Shown: in pieces, positions 1-7,289 of the stretch
Numbering within the stretch: position 1 is the stretch's first letter
Layout: every line of letters starts with the position of its first letter
Assembly (NCBI GenBank): GCA_049287025.1
Contig: JBAQFA010000009.1
Location: forward strand, 62,001-126,000
Length of the DNA: 64,000 nucleotides
Source: UBA11710 sp049287025
GTDB lineage: Bacteria > Patescibacteriota > Patescibacteriia > Magasanikbacterales > UBA922
Direction: 5' to 3'
Notes under the pieces: generated by a model
Databases searched by the model: none
Seen by the model: the letters and a program-made list of their open reading frames with translations, nothing else
What the model was told of the DNA's origin: nothing
Made by a program: the position numbers and the translations under genes

Positions 1-5
1 TTTTT

Positions 6-554
6 ATGTCAGAAGAAAACAATCTTGAAGAAAAAAAAGAAGAAATTATAGTTCCACCAGTCGTGGTAGCTACAGAACAAAAAGTAGAGGAGAAAATTAA
101 AAGTGGTGGTTTTTTAAATAGCGGTTGGTGGCCGTTTTTTAGTTGGTTATTATTTTTTGGAATTTTTTGGGGAGTATTTATTTATTTAAAACCAGTGGCC
201 AGTGATATTGTAAATAGTAAGGCCTTGGAAATTTTTACAAAATATAGCCAATATGTCGGTGTCGTGTTTGGTTTATTATCCATGGTGATTATTTATATTT
301 TATTTGGTTTAAAAAAATTGATTTTAAAAGCCAGATTAAATTTTATTAATGCGATAATTTTGGCTTTGGCTTATTTACCTTGGTATTTATTTGCGCGATA
401 TTTAATTTTATACGAAAAACGCTATACTGATATTGGTCGCGGAGTAATTACGTATGTGGCTGGACCATTAAAAATGGCAGTACTGGTTGTGTTCGTGTTG
501 GCCGGGGTGTGGTTGATTATTAGTTTGTTATTAAATTTAAAAAAAAGTAAATAA
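6..554 (+). CDS. Hypothetical four-helix membrane protein
   Basis: I do not recognise a named family for this 182-residue protein. The first 35 residues are hydrophilic and rich in Glu and Lys, and probably cytoplasmic. Four hydrophobic segments follow at about residues 41-61, 82-101, 113-133 and 154-176, and the protein ends in a short Lys-rich tail. It stops one base before the lipoprotein gene at 556, so the two are probably co-transcribed. The layout (pilin-like or membrane protein beside a Cys-rich lipoprotein) would fit a secretion or envelope cluster that continues to the left, but that is only inference. The ATG lies five bases from the window edge, so a longer upstream start cannot be excluded. 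Confidence 0.75.
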   Translation: MSEENNLEEKKEEIIVPPVVVATEQKVEEKIKSGGFLNSGWWPFFSWLLFFGIFWGVFIYLKPVASDIVNSKALEIFTKYSQYVGVVFGLLSMVIIYILFGLKKLILKARLNFINAIILALAYLPWYLFARYLILYEKRYTDIGRGVITYVAGPLKMAVLVVFVLAGVWLIISLLLNLKKSK

Positions 555-555
555 T

Positions 556-1950
556 ATGAAAAAAATATTTTTATATACCTTCATAATTATTGCGCCATTA
601 TTTTTAACGGGGTGTGTAGGAGATTTACAATCACTGTTGTGTGATTTTTTACCAGATTCTGATCATTGTTTTCAATCGGCCGCGATTCAAGAAGGGCAAG
701 TAGAAGAATGTGAAAAAGTATCAGGTGAAAATTTTAAAGACACTGGTTCTAATCCACCACGCGACAAATGTTATTTATTAATTGCTGAAAATACGGGCAA
801 TCTTGATGCTTGTAAACAAATAAAAGGCGGACCAATGTCGTATACTCAAGAGGAATGTATCTTGGGTGCGAGTATAAAGAATGAAGATCCAGCTGGGTGT
901 AAAATGTTGACTGGTTCTGCGGCGGCACAGTGTAGAAAAGAGCTTGGGGTTAAAATTGATGCTGTCAAAGTAATTGAAGTAGACAAACAAATTGAAGAAA
1001 TAAAAAATTATTTGAAAGATGGTTCGGATCCAGATTTGGAAAAACAACTTAAAGGTTTGGAACAAAGACGCGAAGATATGTTGGGGGTGTTAACCAAGGC
1101 CAATAAGGATGAGTATGAAAAATTATCAGACCCGATTAGTCAAGAAATAATTGGGGACTTTGCCGTGGGTGATATTGACTCAGCGACTAAAAATAAATTA
1201 TTAGAATTTAACAAAAAATTAAAAGATAGTGGGGTGAAAATGAGCACTGAACAATATGAATCTATTCGCGATTATTTGGCTTATGTAAATAATCCAGATA
1301 ATGATATTGAAAATATGGATGGTAGTGGTATGACGAAAGATCGTTGGAATGAAAAAGTGGGGAATGCGGTAGACAAATTAAAATTTTGGAAAACTAATCC
1401 CAGTGAAGCCGAGAAGGGTTGGGATGAACAATTGCGTTTTTATGAAAGAATGCTAGAAAGACAGGCTGCTATAAATCAAGGTATGACAGAGTTGCAGGAA
1501 GATTTTAATCGTAATATGGGTATGGTGTATGACGCGGCTGGAAATAAAATAGTGGATGTGGCCAAGGATGCTTTTATTGAAAAGTTTTTTGGAGAAATTA
1601 CGGGCAAGACTGTAGGTTGGACAACAATGGTTGTGGGAGAAGCGATTGATACGGTGAAGGCCGAAGCCAAATCAATGGAATTTCGTGGTTTAGCCAGAGC
1701 CTATGATTTGGGCATGGCTGAAGAAGTTGGTAAATTTGGTGGTGATGTAGAAAAAGCTCATGCGGAAGTGGTAAAGAAAATGATGGCTAATCCATATGAA
1801 TACGAAGATGGCAATCCTTATGCCAAATATGGTAATATTTTGGAAAACAAAGATTGTGATGGATCAAATCCTCATTGTGTGAATAAAGAAGTGTTTTGGA
1901 AAGCTATGAAGAAATCATATAAATATCAACATCAGAGTAGTGGTAGTTAA
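556..1950 (+). CDS. Secreted Cys-rich lipoprotein, function unknown
   Basis: This 464-residue protein starts with a classical lipoprotein signal: a Lys-Lys start, a hydrophobic core and a lipobox LTGC with the lipidated Cys at residue 20. Residues 20-130 contain spaced cysteines (CDF, DHC, EEC, DKC, DAC, EEC, GCK, QCR) that probably form disulfides outside the cell. A charged, probably coiled-coil stretch follows at about 140-190, and the rest is helical and charged. One base separates it from the preceding membrane protein, which suggests an operon. I do not recognise a catalytic motif. It is most likely a surface or secretion-apparatus accessory protein. Confidence 0.8.
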   Translation: MKKIFLYTFIIIAPLFLTGCVGDLQSLLCDFLPDSDHCFQSAAIQEGQVEECEKVSGENFKDTGSNPPRDKCYLLIAENTGNLDACKQIKGGPMSYTQEECILGASIKNEDPAGCKMLTGSAAAQCRKELGVKIDAVKVIEVDKQIEEIKNYLKDGSDPDLEKQLKGLEQRREDMLGVLTKANKDEYEKLSDPISQEIIGDFAVGDIDSATKNKLLEFNKKLKDSGVKMSTEQYESIRDYLAYVNNPDNDIENMDGSGMTKDRWNEKVGNAVDKLKFWKTNPSEAEKGWDEQLRFYERMLERQAAINQGMTELQEDFNRNMGMVYDAAGNKIVDVAKDAFIEKFFGEITGKTVGWTTMVVGEAIDTVKAEAKSMEFRGLARAYDLGMAEEVGKFGGDVEKAHAEVVKKMMANPYEYEDGNPYAKYGNILENKDCDGSNPHCVNKEVFWKAMKKSYKYQHQSSGS

Positions 1951-1960
1951 TTACCCAAAC

Positions 1961-1989
1961 TTGACAATTAGCCTAGAATAATATATAAT
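1961..1989 (+). promoter_or_regulatory. Consensus sigma70 promoter of rpsT
   Basis: TTGACA at 1961-1966 and TATAAT at 1984-1989 are separated by exactly 17 bases. The expected start is near 1996, giving a leader of about 85 bases before the ATG. In that leader TTAAATTA and TAATTTAG (about 2004-2032) can pair, which might serve S20 autoregulation; that role is a guess. Confidence 0.85.
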
Positions 1990-2080
1990 CCGAGCAATCT
2001 TAAATTATGGTTCTCAGCTGTAATTTAGGAAGGCTCTCAAATAATTAAAATTTATAATTTAAAATTGAAAATTTACAAGT

Positions 2081-2341
2081 ATGCCTAATAAACAATCAGC
2101 CAAAAAGGCTTTACGTCAAACAAAAAAGAGAACAGAATTGAATCTTAAAGTAAAAGATACTTATAAGAAAGCAGTCAAAACTATTAACAAAGCAGTGGAA
2201 GCTGGAGAAAAAGAATTGAAAGAACAATTGAGATTAGCGCAAAAAGCTCTTGATAAAGCAGCTAAACGTGGAGTGATTAAGAAAAATACCGCTGGTCGGA
2301 AATTGAGTCGTTTGGCAAAGAAGGTAAAGAATGTAAAATAA
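2081..2341 (+). CDS. rpsT: 30S ribosomal protein S20
   Basis: The 86-residue, strongly basic protein opens with MPNKQSAKKALRQ and ends with a Lys/Arg-rich helix. This is the standard S20 pattern and length. S20 binds 16S rRNA early in assembly of the small subunit. The start is fixed by the conserved N-terminus. There is no Shine-Dalgarno sequence directly before the ATG, only an A/T-rich leader, as for most genes in this window. It has its own consensus promoter upstream and a strong terminator downstream, so it is a monocistronic unit. Confidence 0.97.
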   Translation: MPNKQSAKKALRQTKKRTELNLKVKDTYKKAVKTINKAVEAGEKELKEQLRLAQKALDKAAKRGVIKKNTAGRKLSRLAKKVKNVK

Positions 2342-2347
2342 AACATT

Positions 2348-2392
2348 AAAAAACAGTAGAGCCGTAGCAATGCTACGGCTCTACTGTTTTTT
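2348..2392. terminator. Long palindromic terminator, repeat copy 1
   Basis: An almost perfect palindrome of 45 bases (core GAGCCGTAGCA / TGCTACGGCTC) is flanked by A6 and T6. It can terminate rpsT from the left and holA from the right. A near copy lies at 28969-29009 after the DEAD-box gene. Confidence 0.85.
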
Positions 2393-2403
2393 AAATGGTT
2401 TGA

Positions 2404-3375
2404 TTAAATAGATAATCTTCCAACAAACAAATCTAATAATAAGTCTGCCTGACCCTGACCAGTTTTTATTTTTTTATCAAAATCTAATAGAGACTGGTAA
2501 ATATTTTTTAGGGTTTGAAGATTATATTTTTTTACAAATGGCAGAGATTTTTTTACTACAAACGGATGCAATTCTAATTTACTGGCCATAATATTGCTAC
2601 CAATATTATCCTCGCGGTCAAACAAATCACGCATTTCCAAAAGAATTCTAAACTGACGTAAGACCATAGAAAAAACATAATGGGGATCTTTGCCAATTTT
2701 GTATTGCTCGCGAATCATTTTGTAAACTTGCTTGGATTGGCCAGCGACAATTGCATCTACTAGATTAAATATATTGTCATCAGCACTGGCTTCTAAAAAT
2801 AAGTTGACATCTTCAGTTTGAATTTCTTCATTACCTTTGTAAGCTAGCAGTTGTTCAATTAGAGAATTTATTAGCCAAATGTCGCCTTTGGTATTTTGGA
2901 CTAAGAGTTGCAAAGCATGAGAACTGATTTTTCCATTTTTTTCTTTAATTTCAGTGTCAATCCAGGCAGATAATTTGGCGCCAATAAGAGCAGGAAATTC
3001 TTGAGCATATTTTTCTTTTTCTAAACGTTCATAAAATTCCTTGGCCACTTTAGTTTTTGGTTTGCCTTCACCTTCCCAAAAAATATAAACATTATCTTCG
3101 GGTAAGTTTTTTTCTTCCACTCGTTTGAGAATTTGTTCTTGTAGATCACCTTTTTTGGTAGCCGATAACAAATTTTCTAATACTACCATACGTTTTTCGG
3201 CCAAGAATGGCATGGACAAAATTTGTTCCATAATCAAACCCGGTTCTTCTTTTTCACAATCCAAAATTGTCACATTCAAACCTTGGGGGTCGCGATCAAT
3301 TTTAAATTTTTCAATCATTTTTTTTAATTGTTTGCGACTGCGAAAAGTGTCAGCGCCGTACAAGAAGATTATCAT
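2404..3375 (-). CDS. holA: DNA polymerase III delta subunit
   Basis: The 323-residue protein has the HolA pattern. The N-terminus MIIFLYGADTFRSRKQL matches the start of the AAA+-like domain of delta, which lacks Walker motifs. The segment near residue 60 (LAEKRMVVLENL) and the C-terminal helical collar domain ending in LLLDLFVGRLSI also fit. Delta opens the beta clamp in the clamp-loader complex. It lies downstream of polA on the same strand, with a 180-bp repeat-bearing gap, so both replication genes may share transcripts. The length is usual for the family. Confidence 0.9.
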   Translation of the reverse strand: MIIFLYGADTFRSRKQLKKMIEKFKIDRDPQGLNVTILDCEKEEPGLIMEQILSMPFLAEKRMVVLENLLSATKKGDLQEQILKRVEEKNLPEDNVYIFWEGEGKPKTKVAKEFYERLEKEKYAQEFPALIGAKLSAWIDTEIKEKNGKISSHALQLLVQNTKGDIWLINSLIEQLLAYKGNEEIQTEDVNLFLEASADDNIFNLVDAIVAGQSKQVYKMIREQYKIGKDPHYVFSMVLRQFRILLEMRDLFDREDNIGSNIMASKLELHPFVVKKSLPFVKKYNLQTLKNIYQSLLDFDKKIKTGQGQADLLLDLFVGRLSI

Positions 3376-3389
3376 ATTTTTTTTGTAAT

Positions 3390-3552
3390 CCCGATCCCGA
3401 CTAAGTCGGGAGAGGGATCCCTTTTTAATGCATTTTAACTTGTAATATAAAGAATTTTATTTAGTTAGATGTTTTTTGTTTTGAAAAGGGATTCTTCACT
3501 TCCTCTTCCACTTCATTTCACTCAGTGTCAGAGTCCGTTCAGAATGACAGAC
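3390..3552. repeat. Palindromic REP-like repeats between holA and polA
   Basis: The gap holds CCCGACTAAGTCGGG (about 3401-3415, a small hairpin) and a degenerate GATTCTTC...CAGAATGAC unit at about 3489-3547. A similar unit in inverted orientation lies at 52808-52850. These are intergenic repeats rather than genes, and the ORF that crosses them is not credible. Confidence 0.6.
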
Positions 3553-3554
3553 GG

Positions 3555-6230
3555 TTATTTAAGTTCTCCCCACCTAGTACCAATATCCACATGGACTTCG
3601 ACTGGGACATTTAATTTTACCACATTTTCCATAGCTTCTTTTACAATTTTACCTACATCTTCAGCCAAACTTTTTTCTACTTCCAAAACAATTTCATCAT
3701 GAACTTGTAATATCATTTTTACCTTGTCTTTGGGAAACTGTGTACTTTGAGCGGTTAACTGTGAATCAATTTCTATCATGGCCATTTTCATCAAATCAGC
3801 GGCTGTACCCTGGATAGGCATATTAATAGCCATGCGTTCGCCAGCATTTCGCAATTGAAAATTATCTGATTGTAATTCTGGTACGTATCTTTTTCTGCCA
3901 AACAAAGTCTCTACATAACCATCTTTATGAGCAAGTTTTAGAGTATCATCAAGATATTTTTTTACACCACTAAAATTTTCAAAATATTTTTTTATAAAAT
4001 CTTTGGCTTCCCAATTGGTAATACCAGTCCGAGAAGCGAGACCAAACGCACCCATACCATAGAGAACACCAAAATTTACTTCCTTTGCTGCTCTCCTCAT
4101 TTCTTTGGTCACTTTTTCCAGTTTAACTCCGTTGATAACAGCGGCGGTGGCAGTATGAATATCTTTGTTTTGTTTGAAAATTTCAATCATTTTTTCATCT
4201 CTGGCGAGTGAAGCCACAATACGAAGTTCAATTTGAGAATAATCAGCCACGACCAAGACATTGCCAGGCTCAGCAATAAAAGCATTGCGAATTTCTTTGC
4301 CAAGTTCGGTTCTAATCGGAATGTTTTGCAAATTTGGATCAGAACTAGATAGTCTGCCAGTAGTAGTGACAGCTTGATTAAAAGTAGTGTGGATGCGATT
4401 AGTTTTTGGATTGATTAATTTTGGTAAAACATCTACATAAGTACTCTGTAATTTGGCTAACTCGCGATGTTCACGAATCATATCAATAATGGGATGGATA
4501 CCAGATAATTTATCTAGTTCTGACTCGGCTGTGGAATAACCAGTCTTACCTTTTTTTATACCCTCAGCCGGTAGGCCCATTTTTTCAAACAAAATATCTC
4601 TGAGTTGAGTTGATGAGGCGACATTGAATTCTTCGCCAGCTTCCTTATAGATTTTTTTGGTGACTTTATCAATCGCTTTGGCCACGTCTTTGGAAAGTTG
4701 ATTTAAAACCGGGACATCAACGGCTATACCATTTAATTCCATGTCTGCTAATATGGGAATTAGTTTCATTTCTACGTTGTTAAATAAACCAATGTCACTT
4801 TCTTCTTCTAAAGCTTTTTTTTGTTTAGAATAAATTTGTAAAATAATATCTAGCTCTCTAGCTACTAGATTTGGATCCACTCCAAACAAACTGCTTTGGT
4901 CTGAACCAGTCGGTAAATCAATCCCAAGTTCACGTAGAGCAATGGAACGTAAATCATGATTGCGGTTGCTGGAGTTGATTAGATAGGAGGCGATCATGAC
5001 ATCGAACAACACAGAAAACACATCAACAGAACAACACCTCAACACTTTAACCAATTGCTTCAAATCATGTCCAACTATAATTTTATTTTTATCTTGAAAA
5101 ATTTTAAAAATATCTCTGCTTGGTTTTTCTATATAATAATTATTTTTGGCAGTAGAAAAAACTATACCAACCAATTCTCCATCCAGAATATTTTTTCCAT
5201 TCAAGACCTCTTTACAAGCAATAATATTTTCGTTTTCTAATTCTTTAATTATATTCTCAATATTATTCTTGTCAGCAACTACAAGCTTCTTGGCTTTTGT
5301 TTTTTTTATGTTGGTCTGTTGTTCTGTTGACGTGTCTTTTTGTGTATATCCAGGAATCCTTTTTAACATGGAAAAGAACTCAAACTTTTTGAATAAGTCA
5401 GCTACAGTATTGATATCAAATTCATGAGTAATACAGTTTTCTAATTTAAAATCTAGATCAGGGACGTCGCGGATAATTGTAGCTAATTCATGGCTCATAA
5501 AGGCGTTTGTTTCGTCTTCTTCTAATTTTTTTACCACACCAGGTTTTAGAGTGGAATCTTCTTTATAATTTTTGTAAATTTCATTTATTCCACCAAATTT
5601 GGTAATAAGTTCAACCGCGGTTTTTTCACCAATGCCATTAACCCCAGGGATATTATCTGAAGTGTCTCCGCGCAAAGCTTTATAATCTACAATTCTTTCC
5701 GGTCCAAAGCCATATTTTTTCTTTACTTCTTCACTGTCATACATAACAATGTCGCTCATACCTTTTCTCAAAGCATATACCTTTGTATTTTTACCAACAA
5801 TTTGTAACAAGTCCATGTCGCCAGTGACCACAATGTTTTCTATATCTGGATTTTTGTTTTCCAGGATTTTTGTAACCGTGCCTATTACATCATCAGCTTC
5901 ATAGCCTGGTTTAACATAAATAGGGATATTAAAAGCCTCAACGATTTTATAACAAAGCGGAATTTGGTCGTAAAGTTCTTGATCAGCTCTGACACGAGTT
6001 GCTTTATAATCTTTGTAAACCTTGTCACGAAAAGTGCCACCAGCCACATCAAAACTAACCGCGATATAATCTGGTTTCAAATCAGCCATGACTTTTAGAA
6101 GCATGGAAGTAAAACCATAAACAGCGTTGATCATAGTACCATCTTTGGCAGTCAATGGTGGTAGGGCGTGATAAGCACGGTGGACTATGGCGTTGCCGTC
6201 TATTATTACAAATTTTTTTTCTCCGGACAT
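3555..6230 (-). CDS. polA: DNA polymerase I with degenerate proofreading domain
   Basis: This is an 891-residue, full-length Pol I. Residues 1-290 form the 5'-nuclease (FVIIDGNAIVHRAYHAL, EADDVIGT, GDTSDNIPGV). Residues 315-490 are the 3'-5' exonuclease fold. Residues 500-891 form the polymerase with motif A DYSQIELR (Asp near 663), motif B RRAAKEVNFGVLYG (near 712) and motif C VHDEIVLEV (near 843). In the exonuclease region the acidic DEDD residues are largely gone: ACKEV stands where FDTET is expected, and GHDLKQL where GxNLKxD is expected. I infer that it lacks proofreading, as in Taq-type enzymes. It acts in Okazaki fragment processing and repair. The promoter on this strand is an extended -10 at 6269-6277. 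Confidence 0.97.
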   Translation of the reverse strand: MSGEKKFVIIDGNAIVHRAYHALPPLTAKDGTMINAVYGFTSMLLKVMADLKPDYIAVSFDVAGGTFRDKVYKDYKATRVRADQELYDQIPLCYKIVEAFNIPIYVKPGYEADDVIGTVTKILENKNPDIENIVVTGDMDLLQIVGKNTKVYALRKGMSDIVMYDSEEVKKKYGFGPERIVDYKALRGDTSDNIPGVNGIGEKTAVELITKFGGINEIYKNYKEDSTLKPGVVKKLEEDETNAFMSHELATIIRDVPDLDFKLENCITHEFDINTVADLFKKFEFFSMLKRIPGYTQKDTSTEQQTNIKKTKAKKLVVADKNNIENIIKELENENIIACKEVLNGKNILDGELVGIVFSTAKNNYYIEKPSRDIFKIFQDKNKIIVGHDLKQLVKVLRCCSVDVFSVLFDVMIASYLINSSNRNHDLRSIALRELGIDLPTGSDQSSLFGVDPNLVARELDIILQIYSKQKKALEEESDIGLFNNVEMKLIPILADMELNGIAVDVPVLNQLSKDVAKAIDKVTKKIYKEAGEEFNVASSTQLRDILFEKMGLPAEGIKKGKTGYSTAESELDKLSGIHPIIDMIREHRELAKLQSTYVDVLPKLINPKTNRIHTTFNQAVTTTGRLSSSDPNLQNIPIRTELGKEIRNAFIAEPGNVLVVADYSQIELRIVASLARDEKMIEIFKQNKDIHTATAAVINGVKLEKVTKEMRRAAKEVNFGVLYGMGAFGLASRTGITNWEAKDFIKKYFENFSGVKKYLDDTLKLAHKDGYVETLFGRKRYVPELQSDNFQLRNAGERMAINMPIQGTAADLMKMAMIEIDSQLTAQSTQFPKDKVKMILQVHDEIVLEVEKSLAEDVGKIVKEAMENVVKLNVPVEVHVDIGTRWGELK

Positions 6231-6268
6231 AAGAAGTAAGACTTAGGACATAGGATTATTATGGGAGT

Positions 6269-6277
6269 ATTGTAGCA
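6269..6277 (-). promoter_or_regulatory. Extended -10 promoter of polA
   Basis: On the minus strand TGC-TACAAT lies 39 bases before the polA ATG, which predicts a leader of about 32 bases. No good -35 is seen. The upstream bases 6286-6318 contain a tandem repeat of AGAGTAAGGAATAA. Confidence 0.55.
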
Positions 6278-6394
6278 TTAAAAGAGTAAGGAATAAAGAG
6301 TAAGGAATAAGGAATAAAAATTAAAGGCTTACTGGGCTCACAAAGCTGACAAGGCTTACTAAAATTAAACTAAAATGTGATATAAATTTAACAA

Positions 6395-6416
6395 AAATCC
6401 GCCGAAGAGGCGGATT
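6395..6416 (-). terminator. Terminator of tRNA-Cys
   Basis: Reading the minus strand directly after the tRNA 3' end, ATCCGCC-TCTTC-GGCGGAT forms a hairpin followed by TTTTTG. It is an intrinsic terminator for the tRNA transcript. Confidence 0.8.
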
Positions 6417-6417
6417 G

Positions 6418-6489
6418 AGGTACCGGTGGGAATCGCACCCACGCATAGAGGTTTTGCAGACCTCTGCCTTACTGCTTGGCTACGGTACC
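6418..6489 (-). tRNA. tRNA-Cys (GCA)
   Basis: The minus strand folds as a cloverleaf. The acceptor GGTACCG pairs with CGGTACC, the anticodon loop is CTGCAAA with anticodon GCA, and the T arm GTGGG-TGCGATT-CCCAC is complete. The discriminator is U73, as expected for Cys. CCA is not encoded. Confidence 0.95.
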
Positions 6490-6546
6490 GTATGTAAATT
6501 TTCAAAATGATTATAACAGGGTTTGTATTTTTTTTCAAGGGGTTAA

Positions 6547-6568
6547 AAACCCGCCTGTTGGCGGGTTG
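6547..6568 (-). terminator. Terminator of the 3D-domain gene
   Basis: On the minus strand ACCCGCC-AACA-GGCGGGT is followed by TTTTAA, 30 bases after the stop of the gene at 6598. Confidence 0.75.
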
Positions 6569-6597
6569 TTTAATGTTATTTGTTATCTGAATTCTGA

Positions 6598-7113
6598 TTA
6601 GAAGATTTCCATTTCAATTCTTTTCACGCCAAATTGTTTGGCTTCACTATATTCTGGTAACCAGACATCAACACGACCATGGCCATAGCGGGCGTTCATT
6701 CTATCGCGAACAATAAAAATTTTGTCGCCATAGATTTCAGGAAATTTGACCTGAGTACCCATAGGTAGGAAGTTGGCAGCAATTGTATTGCCAAAACCCT
6801 GTTCTTCGTATTGTTTACACAAATTATGACCATTGGCAGTAATACAAGGAGTTGAGTCAGTTTGTCCAACCAAACTATTATAAGCAGTGGCGACGACTTC
6901 TACTGTTTTTACTGGTTTTTTGTCTTCAGCTATTGGAAAATTGACTGGTTCAGTAGAAGTATCAGACCTGAATATATCTATAAAAGGAGTAAGAATAGAT
7001 TGAGCTTCTACAGTTTGAATAGGTAAAGCAGAGACAAAGACTGATATAGCTACCGCCACGGAGATTGACATCTTCAAAGTCTTATGATAAATTGTACTTT
7101 TGAAAATATTCAT
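6598..7113 (-). CDS. Secreted 3D-domain protein (cell-wall hydrolase-like)
   Basis: The C-terminal 100 residues show the 3D domain: VVATAYN, then PCITANG, IAANFLPMGTQVKFP, DRMNARYG, RVDVW and the FGVKR end. This double-psi-beta-barrel fold occurs in MltA and resuscitation-type wall enzymes and carries conserved Asp residues, here DRMN and DVW. A signal peptide (hydrophobic MSISVAVAISVFVSALP, cleavage near VEA-QS) precedes it. A longer frame opens at 7191, but a TTGACA-17-TAATAT promoter sits at 7163-7191. The transcript therefore starts near 7156, and I use the ATG at 7113, giving 171 residues. The enzyme probably trims peptidoglycan at the cell surface. Confidence 0.85.
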   Translation of the reverse strand: MNIFKSTIYHKTLKMSISVAVAISVFVSALPIQTVEAQSILTPFIDIFRSDTSTEPVNFPIAEDKKPVKTVEVVATAYNSLVGQTDSTPCITANGHNLCKQYEEQGFGNTIAANFLPMGTQVKFPEIYGDKIFIVRDRMNARYGHGRVDVWLPEYSEAKQFGVKRIEMEIF

Positions 7114-7126
7114 ACTTGGATTAAAA

Positions 7127-7150
7127 AATCCTGAGGTTAACTCAGGAATT
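7127..7150 (-). promoter_or_regulatory. Attenuator-like hairpin in the leader of the 3D-domain gene
   Basis: On the minus strand TCCTGAG-TTAAC-CTCAGGA is followed by TTTTTT, about 15 bases before the ATG at 7113 and after the predicted start of transcription. It has the form of an intrinsic terminator inside a 42-base leader. Confidence 0.55.
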
Positions 7151-7162
7151 GAATTACGCGAT

Positions 7163-7191
7163 ATATTACCATGTTTTTGGTTATTTGTCAA
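7163..7191 (-). promoter_or_regulatory. Sigma70 promoter of the 3D-domain gene
   Basis: On the minus strand TTGACA (7186-7191) and TAATAT (7163-7168) are separated by 17 bases. This promoter decides the start of the gene at 7113. Confidence 0.8.
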
Positions 7192-7215
7192 CCCTATGAA
7201 TGGTGGGGTAAAATG

Positions 7216-7224
7216 TGGTATAAT
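7216..7224 (+). promoter_or_regulatory. Extended -10 promoter of the PBP gene
   Basis: TGG-TATAAT at 7216-7224 predicts a start near 7231 and a leader of about 59 bases. It is divergent from the promoter of the 3D-domain gene, so two wall genes share one control region. Confidence 0.65.
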
Positions 7225-7289
7225 GTATTTAGACTTGTTTTTTTGCTAAAATAAGGTAAATTTATCATAAAAAGTTATACACACTAATT

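Noticed and set aside
3469..3702. 77-codon plus-strand frame
   Set aside because: It starts in repeat sequence and runs antisense into polA; no ribosome site.
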